Positions 10,996 to 21,900 of a stretch of DNA of 64,000 nucleotides are shown piece after piece. Under the pieces are notes generated by a model that did not search any database, was not told where the DNA came from, and saw only the letters and a list, made by a program, of their open reading frames with translations. This stretch comes from Zea mays (taxonomy: Eukaryota > Streptophyta > Magnoliopsida > Poales > Poaceae), in NCBI RefSeq assembly GCF_902167145.1, contig NC_050097.1, forward strand, positions 112,687,982 to 112,751,981, read 5' to 3'. Made by a program: the position numbers and the translations under genes. Position 1 is the first letter of the stretch. Every line of letters begins with the position of its first letter.

Positions 10996-11879
10996 CTTGG
11001 GGCCCGCTTCCTTCGCGAAGAAGGATCCCTTTCGGAGTATCCCCTTTCCCGGTCCCTGTAGCAAGAGAGAGAAAGGGGAGAAGGAAAAGGATATGAATTC
11101 AAACGGCGTGGCACACCTTTTTTGACGTAGTCATTATGGCAGAGGTGAAAACGTCGCCCGCTTCGCCTGCCAAAGGTGTCGCTTGCCCTGCCGCGAAGTT
11201 AACGCGACAGGACGGGTGGTTCGCGGAGCGGTCGTTGCGCGAGCTGTTCGAGGGACGGAACACGGGCGCGTCGTCTTCACGCCGTGGGAGATGGCTCTCT
11301 TGCTGCTCCAGGAGGGGACGTGAGCCTGCAGACGATTTGACCGCCGCTTCCGCTCGCCTGCTGCCGCCATTACTGTCGGCCCACTTTTGGCCATATCGAC
11401 CGTCGCACCTTCTCCCGCGGCTGACTGACCCGTGACCGATGTGCTCGGTTGGCACTGTTGGGCCATGCGCAGGGTTGCCTCGAGTCGTGGCATCGGTTCT
11501 GCAGTCGAGAAGGCGCGGTATTGGCGCAAGTGGCGGTGCAGTTTTTCGCACGTAGTGACCGGCGCGCCGGTTACATGACGTGTGGGCCTGGGCCTTCATG
11601 CTGGATGCGTCGAAGTCAAAGGGGTGCGTCCCCGTGGTGCAGTTGCACGCCAGCTGCATGGCGGTCCACCCTTTCAACCGTTGGTTTCGGCGAGGATGGA
11701 GGAGTGCTTGTAACCGCGGGGCGGTTACACGCTCCACGCGCGACAGTTTGGCTTCTTCTGTTCCGGGCCAGCTTGCATGACGTGTGGGACCCAACCCCCG
11801 TGTCGTAGGGGGAGGACCCTGGAGCACGTCAGTGAAGACTTAGTCCGTGACGCCTGAGGACGCGAGTGGGGAGAGCCGC

Positions 11880-11888
11880 CTTTAAAAA
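11880..11888 (+). promoter_or_regulatory. TATA-like TTTAAAAAG antisense to the Huck-like element
   Basis: This isolated AT-rich TATA-like string sits in GC-rich DNA about 25 bases before an in-frame ATG at 11914, on the plus strand. It is suggestive of an antisense promoter, but nothing tests it here. Confidence 0.3.
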
Positions 11889-11913
11889 GGGATCGATCCC
11901 CTGGGCGGTAGCC

Positions 11914-13480
11914 ATGCCTTCGCACTCCCCTCATGCATCGCATCCTTCCACCTCCCGAGCCCCCGGATGGGAAGTGCCCGCGTTGCCTTCGTCTTGTCAT
12001 TGGAGGAGCGCAACCTTACGGAGGTGGCACCCTTCACCCTTCGCTCGGCTTCAAGGATTTTCATCAGGCAGCCCGACTGCATTCCCTCACCGATGGTCAC
12101 CTAGGATGGTGACCACTAGTTCGATGGTGGGGAGAAGAAAGCCGGGCTGCGGCCTCTGCCCCGCCTCAGCTTCAAGGATCTTCATCATCCTTGTTGTGGA
12201 GGAGGGCGAGGCGAGCCGGGGCCTGCCTTCGTGTGGGCTGGTGTCCCGCTTCTTCCTCCAGCATCTGGGGGTGGAAACCATCCTCCAGCTCTACGGAGGA
12301 GGCGTCCTCTAGCCATACGAGGGAAGGCGAACTGCTGCTGCCTGGCCAGGGTGCAGCATTCTGTCCTCTATCCGGGCGACTGCGGCCGGCCGCACCGGAG
12401 GGTCTCACAACACGTCGTACGCCGCGAGGGTGGTACTCGTGTTCTGAGACGGTCCCGTTCTCGTTCTTGCGGCGAGGACGGGAGTGAGGACCTGCCGGTG
12501 CGCTTTGGGGTGGCCGGCGCTCGTCGATGCGGTGTTGGCGGGTAGGTGGATGTTGTCGTCGGTGCTGAGGTGGTGGCAGCCAGAGAAGGTTTCTCCGCTG
12601 ACGAGATCGTCGGCGCCACCCACGCTACGGGCCTCCAGCTCTTTGGCTTTAATGGCTGGTTCTCGTCCCCCGCGAGGGACGCGAACGAGGGCCTTCCAGT
12701 GGTAACGTTCACCCTAGGGCCATCGCTGCTGCTGCAGAGGTTGCCGGCGAGCCACCCAGAGTTTGTCGTCCCGCAGGCCCTCCGATGTGGAGGTTGTTCA
12801 TACCGCGGGAGTGGAACCAGAGTTCCATTTGTAATGGCACCTTGAGTGTCGGTGTGTGTTCATTGTGGCTGTCGAGGCCTGAACACCCAGGTATTTCAGT
12901 GTAATACCGGGTTTATTTCTCATTTCGAGCACTAGGACTCGCTTGTCGGCTAGCTGAACCGCTTAATCGAGTGTGAGTTGCCCTGTGCAGAAGGTGACGA
13001 GTGAGGTATCCGTATCCCGGAGGCGTAGGAGTCCCTCGGCTCGGTCGGCCTTGCCACGCAAGGCTTCTCTTGCTCAGTTAAAGAACCCTCGGCTGCTCTG
13101 CGATGAGCCGGAGCCGGAGGCAGCGGTGTCAGCATGGACAGAGGTAGAGTCGGCTCATGAAGAGGCTTCGTTGGCCCGGGAGCACGTGGCCTCCCTGGCC
13201 GAAGAGATGCAGCGGCGGCGGCTGGAGCTTGGCCAGGTCGTCCGCTGGCGAGACCAACCGCGGAGTTAGGCTGCCGAGGCCATGAGCCGGGCTGATGTCC
13301 TCGGGGGACAGCTGGCTGAGGCTACGGAGCAGCTGGTCGAGGTGTTTGCCCGGGCCGGGACCCTTACGGAGACCTTGGCTATGATGGCCCGAGCTTGGTG
13401 CTGGCTTCCTCCTTCGAGGTGGAGATCCTTCCGCCCACGTCGCCGTCCGAGGCCGGGCCAGATTCCTCTGAAGGTGGTGA
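11914..13480 (+). pseudogene. Possible degraded antisense additional ORF of a Tat-lineage element
   Basis: On the plus strand, opposite to pol, open segments follow a TATA-like site: 11914-12312 (about 132 codons from the ATG), 12546-12845, and 12973-13269 followed by 13282-13480. The third segment ends in a helical, heptad-like stretch rich in Glu, Ala, Leu and Arg (around HEEASLAREHVASLAEEM), which resembles a coiled coil. It resumes after a stop as AAEAMSRADVLGGQLAEATE. Antisense ORFs between pol and the 3' LTR are known in Tat-lineage elements such as Grande. I recognise no named domain. High GC makes chance ORFs likely, so only the coiled-coil part is mildly persuasive. Confidence 0.35.
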
Positions 13481-14020
13481 CGATACCGAAGGTGCTGCTG
13501 CTCCCTCTGCTGATATCTGAACCTGCAGGGAGAGTTTGTCTGAAGTGTGCGTATGTTTTTCGCGGCCGCCGAGGCCCAAACATACCATTGTCGTGTTGTA
13601 AAGCTGCGTTTATTTTCCTCTTGTTTCAAGTATCAGGACTTGTTCGTCGGTAGCAGAATCACTTATCTGACCGAGAGTTACTTATCGCGGAAGGTGATGA
13701 GTGAGGTATCCGTATCCCGGAGGTGTAGGAGTCCCTCGGCTCGGTCGGCCTCGCCGCTTATGTGCACTCTTACTCGTTCGTAGGATTCTGTTATCGATAT
13801 AGTCGAGAAGGCACGAAAATCGTTCTGGCAGAAAAGTTTTCGAGCGTTAAGACTTGTTCGGTCAGCAGAGTCGCTTATCCGAGCGTGAGTTACTTATCGC
13901 AGAAGGTGATGAGTGAGGTATCCATATCCCGGAGGTGTAGGAGTCCCTCGGCTCGGTCGGCCTTGCCGCTTACGTGTACTCCGTCGTTTTCAGGATTCCG
14001 CTATCGAAGCAGTCGAAAAG
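12905..14020. repeat. Dispersed to tandem repeat, about 230-bp unit
   Basis: The string AGTCCCTCGGCTCGGTCGGC with upstream GGTGATGAGTGAGGTATCC occurs near 13000, 13700 and 13910. The last two copies are adjacent at about 225 bases spacing. The first is separated from them by the coiled-coil-like stretch. Confidence 0.8.
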
Positions 14021-14203
14021 CGCGAAAGATGTTCTGGTAGAAAGACTTTTTCCGAGGAAAAAATTTTACGCAGAGGGGGTTCCCCCCTTCTAGCCCCCGA
14101 GGGAGGGTCGGGCTTTGCCAAGGCAAGGCTGACCCTTCCTTGACGGTTAGACTTTATTTGTGTATGTATAGAAAACGAGGTATATGAACGACTTGAAAAC
14201 ATC

Positions 14204-14640
14204 TTAAGGGTAAAAGCGACGTAGCTGTCGGATGTTCCAAGCGTTGCTGTAGACCTCGCCTTGATTGTTGGCCAGCTTGTATGTTCCGGGCTTCAAAATT
14301 TTGGCGATGATGAATGGCCCCTCCCAGGGAGGAGTAAGCTTGTGGCGCCCTCGGGCGTCTTGCCGCAGCCGAAGCACCAAGTCTCCCACTTGGAGGTCTC
14401 GGGGCCGAACCCCTCGGGCGTGGTAGCGTCGCAGAGACTGCTGATACCGTGCCGAGTGTAGTAAGGCCATGTCCCGAGCCTCTTCCAGCTGGTCCAGTGA
14501 GTCTTCTCGGCTGGTCTGGTTGCTTTGGTCGTCGTACGCCCTTGTCCTCGGGGAACCGTATTCTAAGTCTGTGGGCAAGACAGCCTCGGCCCCATAGACT
14601 AGAAAGAACAGTGAGAACCCCATGGCTCGGCTTGGCGTCG
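14204..14640 (-). pseudogene. Integrase C-terminal part, Huck-like element
   Basis: The minus-strand frame ends pol at 14204. It shows the end of the catalytic domain (FFLVYGAEAVLPTDLEYGSP), then a helical linker (SLDQLEEARDMALLHSARYQ). The integrase C-terminal SH3-like region (VGDLVLRLRQD, WEGPFIIAKI) and a terminal LRRFYP follow. The zinc-binding HHCC domain and all three catalytic acidic residues are absent: the sequence upstream in the gene is the end of RNase H in another frame. The integrase is therefore non-functional. ORF codons before about 14640 on the gene's 5' side belong to the wrong frame. Confidence 0.85.
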
Positions 14641-15328
14641 TAGAGCTCCTCTTCGTCACCCAGTAAGACGAACGACTTGGCGCGCCGCGCCAGTCGCCGA
14701 GCTTTGGCTTTGTCGAGGGGGAGCTCTCCTCAGTGGAGATATTGCAGGTACGGGGTCCGCCAGTTTCGATTAGGCGTGACCCCATTCCGCTCTTCCTCGA
14801 CGCGCAGTGCCTCACCCTCGGCGGCCGAGGGTGCCTCGGGCTAGGCCGAGGCCTCCTCGGGCTTGACCGAGGCTTCCCCGGGCTCGGCGTGTCGTTGGTC
14901 TTGATGGAGGGTTGATGTATGTCTCTGGAGAAGACATCCGGGGGAACCGTTGTTCACCCCGAGGCTATCTTAGCCAGCTCGTCCGCAGTCTCGTTGTAGC
15001 GTCGAGCGACGTGGTTGAGCTCGAGCCCGTAGAACTTGTCTTCCAGGCGCCGAACCTTGTCGCAGTAGGCCTCCATCTTTGGGTCGCGGCAGTGGGAGTT
15101 CTTCATGACTTGGTCGATGACAAGCTGCGAGTCGCCACGAGCGTCGAGGCGCCGAACCCCTAGCTCGATGGCGATGCGCAACCCGTTAACCAGAGCCTCG
15201 TACTCGGCCACGTTGTTTGACGCCGGGAAATGGAGGCGCAGCACATAGCGGAGGTGCTTCCCGAGGGGTGAGATGAAGAGCAGGCCCGCACCTGCTCCTG
15301 TTTTCATCAGCGACCCATCGAAATACAT
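14641..15328 (-). pseudogene. Second (archaeal-type) RNase H and connector, Huck-like element
   Basis: The minus-strand ORF from 15328 begins with YFDGSLMKTGAGAG, carrying the first catalytic Asp. It continues through NVAEYEALVNGL (Glu), DARGDSQLVIDQ (Asp) and YNETADELAKIASG. This is the extra RNase H found in Tat-lineage gypsy elements. A stop at 14954 ends the ORF. The same frame later reads ARRAKSFVLLGDEEELY, the normal lead-in to integrase, up to a deletion junction at about 14640. It lies in a different frame from the RT upstream, so a frameshift lies near 15330. Confidence 0.82.
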
Positions 15329-16767
15329 GGTCCAGAGTTCCGGTTGGATCGGAGCTGTTGGAAGCTGGGTGTCGACCTATTCAGCCACAAAGTCCGCCAA
15401 GACTTGGGACTTGATGCCTTCCGAGGAGCGAACGAGATTGTCTCGCCCATGATCTCCACCGCCCACTTTGCAATCCTATCTGAGGCCTCTCGGCACTGGA
15501 TGATCTCCCCCAGGGGGAAGGATGACACCACAGTCACCGGATGAGACTCGAAGTAGTGTCGCAACTTTCGTCGCGTCAGAATTACCGCGTACAGTAGCTT
15601 CTGAATTTGCGGGTAGCATATTTTGGTCTCGGATAGCACTTCACTGATGAAGTAGACCAACCTCTAGACGAGCAATGCATGCCCTTCTTCTCGTCTCTCG
15701 ACCACGATCGCGGCCCTGACCACCTGAGTGGTTGCGGCTACGTAGATCAAGAGGGCTTCTCCCGCGGCGGGGGGTACCAATATGGGCGCGCTTGTAAGGA
15801 GTGCCTTTAAGTTTCCGAGGGCTTCCTCGGCCTCGGGGGTCCAAGCGAAGCGCTCGGTCTTCCTTAAGAGGCGGTACAAGGGTAGGCCTCTTTTGCCGAG
15901 GCGAGAGATGAAGCGGCTCAGAGCCGCAAGGCATTCAATGACCCTTTGTACTCCTTTCAAGTCTTTGATAGGCCCCATGTTGGTGATGGCCGCGATTTTC
16001 TCCGGGTTAGCCTCGATGCCCCGCTCGGAGACGATGAACCCTAGGAGCATGTCTCGGGGGACTCCGAAGACACACTTCTCGGGGTTAAGCTTTACGCCCT
16101 TCGCCCTCAGACACTTGAATGTCGTTTCAAGGTCAGAGAGGATGTCGGAGGCTTTCCTCGTCTTGACTACGATGTCATCGACGTAAGCCTCGACCGTTCG
16201 GCCGATGTGCTCTCCGAACACGTGGTTCATGCACCTTTGGTATGTTGCGCCTGCATTCCTCAAACCAAATGGCATAGTAATATAGCAGTACATGCCAAAA
16301 GGTGTGATGAAAGAAGTCGTGAGCTGGTCGGACTCTTTCATCATGATTTGGTGATACCCTGAGTAGGCATCGAGGAATGACAGGGTTTCGCACCTAGCAG
16401 TGGAATCCACGATTTGATCGATGCGAGGCAGAGGGTAGGGAACCTTCGGACATGCTTTGTTTAGACCAGTGTAGTCTACACACGTCCTCCATTTCCCACC
16501 TTTCTTTTTCACAAGCATAGGGTTGGCTAGCCATTCGGGATAGAATACCTCTTTGATGAACCCTGCAGCCATCAGCTTGTGGATCTCCTCGCCTATGGCT
16601 CTGTGCTTTTCTTCGTTGAATCGGCGCAAGGGCTGCTTCACGGGTCGGGCTCCAGCTCGGATATCCAGTGAGTGCTCGGCGACATCCCTCGGTATGCCAG
16701 GCATGTCCAAGGGACTCCACGCAAAAACCTCGGTGTTCATGCGGAGAAAGTCGATGAGCACTACTTC
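15329..16767 (-). pseudogene. Reverse transcriptase and first RNase H, Huck-like element
   Basis: This gypsy RT (minus strand, 16761 to 15664, continuing in frame to 15329 after a stop) copies the element's RNA into DNA. The visible RT motifs are ANPMLVKKKGGKWRTCVDY, LSFLDAYSGYHQI, FGLRNAGATYQRCMN and the catalytic box YVDDIVVKT near 16170-16190. The thumb region and a degraded first RNase H follow. An in-frame TAG at 16768 separates RT from protease and another stop lies at 15664. The RT core itself reads openly for about 365 codons, so it decayed less than the rest of the element. Confidence 0.9.
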
Positions 16768-18231
16768 CTATTTGGGGTCGAGCTCGGAGCTGATCCAGAC
16801 TTGCTTGGAGGCGTCGTTGCTGGGGTCGAGAGGGACGGACTTAACCGCCTCTGCTGGCTCAAAGTTGTCGGCGTGGCGCTTCGCATCAGGCACCTCCTTG
16901 GAGAGGCACTCCAGGTCGGCGATAAGGGCCTCGTATTCGGCGAGGGCCTCAGCGTATTCCACGCACTCCACGTCGCATTCATACGCGTGTCGGTACGTGG
17001 ATCTGACGGTGATGACCCCATTGGGGCCCGGCATCTTGAGCTTGAGGTAGGTGTAGTTGGGGACAGCCATGAACTTGGCGTAGCATGGTCTCCCCAGCAC
17101 CGCGTGGTAGGTCCCTCGGAACCCGACCACCTCGAACATGAGGGTTTCCTTTCGGAAGTTGGAGGGAGTCCCGAAGCAGACGGGCAGATCGAGTTGCCCA
17201 AGGGGCTGGACGCGCTTCCCGGGGATGATCCCGTGAAAGGGCGCCGCACCGGCCCGGATCGTGGACAGATCGATTTGCAAAAGCCCGAGGGTCTCGGCGT
17301 AGATGATGTTGAGGCTGCTGCCTCCGTCCATGAGGACCTTGGTGAGCCTGACGTTGCTGATGACGGGATCGACAACGAGCGGGTACTTTCCTGGGCTCGG
17401 CACGCGGTCTGGGTGGTCGCCTCGGTCGAAGGTGATGGGCTTGTCGGACCAGTCTAGGTAGACTGGCGCCGCCACCTTCACCGAGCAGACCTCCCGGCGC
17501 TCCTGCTTGCGGTGCCGAGCCGAGGCGTTCGCCACTTGCCGACCGTAGATCATGAAACAGTCGTGGACCTCGGGGAACTCCTCTTCCTTGTTGCCCTCCT
17601 TCTTGTCGTTGTCATGGCCTTTGCCACCTTCCGTCGGGGGCCCGGCCTTATGGATGTAGCGCCGAAGCATGACGCATTCCTCAAGGGTGTGCTTGACGGG
17701 ACCCTGATGATAGGGGCACGATTCCTTGAGCATCTTGTCGAACAGGTTGGCCCCTCCGGGAGGCTTCCGAGGGTTCCTGTACTCGGCGGCGGCGACAAGA
17801 TCTGTGTCGGTGGCGTCGCGTTTCGCTTGCGACTTCTTCTTGGCCTTCTTCTTCGTGCCGCGCTGGGTGGACGCCTCGGGGACGTCTTCCTGCTGGCACC
17901 CCTGAGGCTGCTTGTCCTTCCGTAAGATGGCCTCGACCGCCTCCTGACTAGAGGCGAACTTGGTGGCGATGTCCATCAACTCGATCGCCCTGGTGGGAGT
18001 CTTGCGACCCAGCTTGCTCACCAGGTCGCGACAAGTGGTGCCGGCGAGGAACGCGCCGATGACATCTGAGTCGGTGATGTTGGGCAGCTCGGTGTGCTGC
18101 TTCGAAAATCGCCGGATGTAGTCTCGCAGGGATTCCCCTGGCTACTGGCGGCAGCTTCGGAGATCCCAAGAGTTCCCAGGGTGCACGTATGTGCCCTGGA
18201 AGTTTCCAGCGAAGGCTTTTACCAGATCGTC
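16768..18231 (-). pseudogene. Gag C-terminal part and aspartic protease, Huck-like element
   Basis: A 417-codon open frame (18021-16768, minus) follows two in-frame stops. It carries the gag C-terminus with a Lys-rich linker and an atypical zinc motif C-x2-H-x5-H-x4-C (CPYHQGPVKHTLEEC, near 17680-17725). This motif replaces the usual CCHC knuckle, as in other Tat-lineage gags. Further on, DGGSSLNIIYAETLG marks the retropepsin active site (near 17300-17335), with a DGG core where DTG or DSG is usual. The polyprotein processing function is inferred from family membership. Confidence 0.85.
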
Positions 18232-19146
18232 CTAGTTGGAGATCTGTGCAGGAGGCAGATGCTCCAGCCAGGCTCGGGCGGCGTCGGAGAGGAACAGGGG
18301 GAGGTTACGGATGATGAGGTTGTCATCGTCCGTTCCACCCAGCTGGCAGGCCAGCCGGTAGTCTGCAAGCCACAGTTCCAGCCTTGTTTCCCCTGAGTAC
18401 TTAGTGATGGTAGTCGGGGCTCGGAAACGGGTCGGGAACGGCGCCCGTCGTATGGCCCGGCTGAAAGCTTGTGGACCGGGTGGTTCGGGCGAGGGGCTTC
18501 GATCCTCCCCGTTGTCGTAGCGTCCCCCACGCCTGGGGTGGTAGCCTCGGCGCACCTTCTCATCGAGGTGGGCTCGACGGTCGCGGCGGTGGTGCTCGTT
18601 GCCGAGGCGACCCGGGGCTGCAGGATTTGCGTCCCACATGTGCCCGGTGTGGACCGAGGCTTCCCGCATGAATCGGGAAGTCGCGGCGCGATGCTCCAGG
18701 GGGTACCCTTGCCTTTGGGAGGCAGAGCTCTCGGCCCGTCGGACCGCGGCATCCTCTAGGAGATTCTTGAGTTCTCCCTAGATACGTCGCCCCTCGGTGG
18801 TGGATGGCTCTGGCATCGCTCAGAGTAGTATCGCCGCTGCAGCCAGATTCTGGCCGACCCCATTGGAAGCCGGGGGCAGCCTCGCCCTAGCATCGTCAGC
18901 GATACGGCGCTGGACGTCCTAGGCTTGATGACGCGCTTCTCCGGCTAGTGCTCGGCCTGCCCACTCCTGCCCGATGTTTTGCCGGAGCTGCACAAGTTGT
19001 CCTGCTTCCTCGTCGAGCTTGGCCTGCATCTCGCGGATTTGCTCGAGCTGTGTGTCCTGATCCCTCGCAGGGACTGGGACCACAGCTAGCTCCCGCAGGA
19101 TGTCAACACGAGGCGTAGGCCTAGGGGGATCATCGTCCTCCGGCAT
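18232..19146 (-). pseudogene. Gag central region, Huck-like element
   Basis: This is the gag frame on the minus strand, in phase with the protease ORF but cut by stops at 18919, 18232 and about 18140. The region 19146-18919 has a helical stretch (TQLEQIREMQAKLDEEAG). The region 18669-18232 contains the retrotransposon gag core, recognisable by LELWLADYRLACQLGGTDDD and ARAWLEHLPP. It packages the element RNA in intact relatives. It is broken here. Confidence 0.8.
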
Positions 19147-19382
19147 ACCAAGGTCGTTGCCTTCGTCGAGACCCCCTAGATCGACGTGGAAACATTCGCG
19201 ACTTGGGCCACAGCCCTCGTCGTCAAGGCTGTGGCCATCATCGGAGTAATCGGAGAGGCATTAGTCACATGCAGTCATGAAGTCTCGCATGGCACTGGGA
19301 TTACCGAGCCCAGAGAAATCCCAACCAGAGTCGGGCTCATCATCTTCCTCAGAACCCGAGGGGCCGTAGGTCGAGACGGTCG

Positions 19383-20054
19383 TCAGTCGGTCCCAGGTTG
19401 ACCACATATGGTACCCCGGAAGGTTAGATATGCTTTTATGAAAGCGTCCACCGAAGCGGGGTCGCTTGGTGGATCGAAGCTGAATCTAAAAGGCACAGGG
19501 TGGAAAACGGACGGTACCTCTTGATCGATGGACGGTGACGAAGTCGCGTCGGGGATGGACCGCACCGTTATCTCCGGTACGAGGCTAACGCCCAGCAAGC
19601 CCTTCGCGAGCGTGCTGGCGCCATCTGTCCGCTTGGGGTTGGTGTATTGCGGGGAAACGACGCTCGTCATCGTCTCAGGCGCGAGGTCAACGCCCGACGT
19701 GTCCCCCGCTGGGGCACCAGCGTCGTCGACTCGCTCGACAACCGGCGAGATGCCGCCTCCTGCTTGGCCACGGTTGCCCCGCCCCCTTCTCCTGCGGTGA
19801 GGAAGGCGGCGGGATAGACCCGGATGCTGCTCTTCCACCACGGGGGGAAGACGTCGTCGATTCCGCCGCCGCCGGGCGGGCTGACGGCCGCCATTGTCGC
19901 CGTCGCGCGGCGGAGGAAGGAGTACCATGTCGTAGCTGCCGTCGAGGGACATGAACTCGAGACTCCCGAAACGGAGCAGCGTCCCAGGCTGAAGAGGTTG
20001 CTGGAGACTACCCATCTGGAGCTCGATGGGAAGTTGTTCGTCAACACGCAGCAA
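19383..20054 (-). pseudogene. Gag N-terminal region or leader ORF, Huck-like element
   Basis: This 223-codon open frame starts about 20 bases after the primer site (minus strand). It is not in phase with the gag core downstream. It is Arg- and Pro-rich, and ends with FRFSFDPPSDPASVDAFIKA, which looks like a real protein segment. It could be the gag N-terminus separated from the core by a frameshift. It has no recognised domain. Confidence 0.55.
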
Positions 20055-20055
20055 G

Positions 20056-20074
20056 CCCCTACCTGGCGCGCCAA
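20056..20074 (-). other. Primer binding site of the Huck-like element
   Basis: On the minus strand TTGGCGCGCCAGGTAGGGG lies one base after the 5' LTR end. I recognise it as typical of Huck and Grande-type maize gypsy elements. I do not assign the tRNA. Confidence 0.75.
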
Positions 20075-20325
20075 CTGTCGGCGTTTCGACCCAGGGGGGT
20101 CCCTAGACCGACGAGTAAATTGTCGCTGCGTGTCCTAGCCCAGATGGGTCGGCGCGAGATGGAACACAAGGGGGGAAGAGAACTACGGCTCGTGTTATCC
20201 TGCTCCCAGGGCGGATGCGCTTGCAGTAGGGGGTTACAAGCGTTCGCGAGGGAGAGAGAGAGAGCCTGTTCGTCAGCCCGTCCTCCCGCACGACCACCTT
20301 CTCGTATGAGGGCCCTGGACCTTCC

Positions 20326-20332
20326 TTTTATA
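20326..20332 (-). promoter_or_regulatory. TATA box in the 5' LTR of the Huck-like element
   Basis: TATAAAA on the minus strand lies about 1.25 kb into the 1.5 kb LTR, so transcription would start in the last 250 bases of the LTR. Confidence 0.6.
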
Positions 20333-20779
20333 GATGTAAGGAGAGGGTCCAGGTGTACAATGGGGGTGTAGCAATATGCTAACGTGTCCGGCAGAGAGGA
20401 GCCAGAGCCCTATGTACATGCCAACGTGGCTGTCGGAGAGGTGCTAGAGCCCTGTGCATGCGATGTCGTGGCCGTCGGAGGAGCGCTTGAGCCCTGTAGA
20501 AGCACAGCTGTCGGGGCTGCCGGGACCTTGCTGACGTCGCCTTGCTTCCGTAGGGGCTGAGAACCGCCATCGTCATGGGCGCACGTGGGGTGCCATCATT
20601 AATTGTTTACCGGGGCGAGCCAGATGGGACGCCGGCCTTGTTCCCCGTAGCCTGAGCTAGCTAGGGGTAGGGTAATGATGATCCCCCCTGTGGCGTGGTC
20701 GGTCCGAGCCCAAGGTTGGGCGAGGCGGAAACTCCTCCTGAGGCCGAGGTCGGGGTTGGGTGAGGACGCGATTCCTTCT

Positions 20780-20945
20780 GAGGTCGGGGCCGAGGTCGAG
20801 CCCTGGGGTCGGGCGAGGCGGAGTCCATCCTCCGAGGTCGAGGTCGAGGTCGAGGCCGAGCCCTGGGGTCGGGCGAGGCGGAGTCCATCCTCCAAGGTCG
20901 AGGTCGAGGCCGAGCCCTGGGTCGGGCGAGGCAGAGTCCATCTTC
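20780..20945. repeat. Tandem repeat in the 5' LTR of the Huck-like element
   Basis: It has the same 52-54 base unit as 9245-9425, with an additional GAGGTC hexamer in one unit. Confidence 0.85.
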
Positions 20946-21578
20946 TGAGGCTGAGGCGGGGGCCGAGCCCTGGGGTCGGGCGAGGCGGAGACTTCTCCTG
21001 AGGCTGGGGCCCAAGGTTGGGTGAGGCAGAGACTTCTCCTGAGGCCAGGGCCCAAGGTTGGGCGAGGTGGAGCTTCCTGTGGCGCCTGAGGCTGGACTCA
21101 GCTGCTGTCAGCCTCATCTTGGTGGGTGGCACAGCAGTCAGAGCGGGGCAGGCGGCGCTGTTTTCCTGTCAGGTCAGTCAGTGGGAGGGCGAAGTGACTG
21201 CGGTCACTTCGACCTTGCCGACTGAAGCACGCGTGTCAGGATAAGGCGCTAGGCGATCCTTGCATTGAATGCGCCTGCGATACGGTCGGTTGGTGAGGCA
21301 ATTTGGCCAAGGTGGCTTCACTACGAAGCCTGCCCGAGCTAGGCTTCGGACGAGTCGAGGGAGCGCCCGTTGCTTGAGGAGGCCCTCGGGCCAGGCGTGA
21401 ATCCGTCTGGGACTACTGTTCCCGCCCGAGGCTGGGCTCGGGCGAGGCGAGATCGCGTCCCTTGAGTAGACGAAGCCTTGACCTGAATTGCGCCCACCAG
21501 CCTCTGCAGTTTGCGCTGATGGTGATTACCAGCCGAGTTTAGGAGTCTTGGGGGTACCCCTAATTATGGTACCCGACA

Positions 21579-21583
21579 AGATG
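21579..21583. repeat. Target site duplication AGATG (right, Huck-like element)
   Basis: It is identical to 8543-8547. Confidence 0.92.
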
Positions 21584-21892
21584 ATTACGTCGTCCCAAGC
21601 TCTATCCACGCCATGGCACGGCTCCACGGCGACACCACAACACCGACAAGGAATCCCACCGAGCATAGGTCATCTAGGCGCTCAGGATCACCACCCGTAG
21701 TCTCCACGTGTGCCAGGGAATCCTCGAGCAGCCCACCGACGATGGCTTGGATGTTGCACAAGCAGACCATCGGCGGCGACGACCTTCTTCTCCCTCCGCA
21801 CATCACCTTCTCGCTTTCGTTGCTTGGTTCTTCGCTACGATTTTGAAATCGATGCCCTCTAGTATGGTTAAGTCGTAGGGCACCACAGCCGA

Positions 21893-21900
21893 CTTATATA
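21893..21900 (-). promoter_or_regulatory. TATA box of element 0 LTR
   Basis: TATATAAG on the minus strand lies about 840 bases from the LTR tip. That is similar to TATA placement in the other large LTRs here. Confidence 0.55.

Larger units (their letters stand above)
10063..14203 (-). other. Huck-like 3' region between pol and the 3' LTR
   Basis: These 4.1 kb of GC-rich DNA lie after the end of the pol frame and hold no gag or pol homology. They carry an 83-bp triplicate (about 10780-10995), a roughly 230-bp repeat (12905-14020) and a stretch that reads better on the plus strand, antisense to the element (11880-13480). Most long ORFs here look like high-GC artefacts. Confidence 0.7.
8548..21578 (-). 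mobile_element. Huck-like Ty3/gypsy (Tat-lineage) retrotransposon, 13.0 kb, defective
   Basis: The element lies on the minus strand. Its 5' LTR is 20076-21578 and its 3' LTR is 8548-10047, with a perfect AGATG duplication. In minus-strand order it has LTR, primer site, gag, aspartic protease, RT, RNase H, a second RNase H, the integrase tail, 4.1 kb of 3' non-coding DNA, and LTR. The dual RNase H, the atypical gag zinc motif and the long 3' region fit the Tat lineage; the LTR tip and primer site fit Huck. It is dead: gag and pol have in-frame stops and frameshifts, and the integrase zinc finger and catalytic core are missing. Confidence 0.9.
20076..21578 (-). repeat. 5' LTR of the Huck-like element (1503 bp)
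   Basis: It pairs with 8548-10047. Its tandem-repeat block (20780-20945) differs from the other LTR by a 6-base expansion and small losses. Confidence 0.9.

Noticed and set aside
11099..11827. 242-codon minus-strand ORF
   Set aside because: It lies in GC-rich Huck-like 3' DNA with overlapping long ORFs in several frames, low-complexity composition and no recognisable motif.
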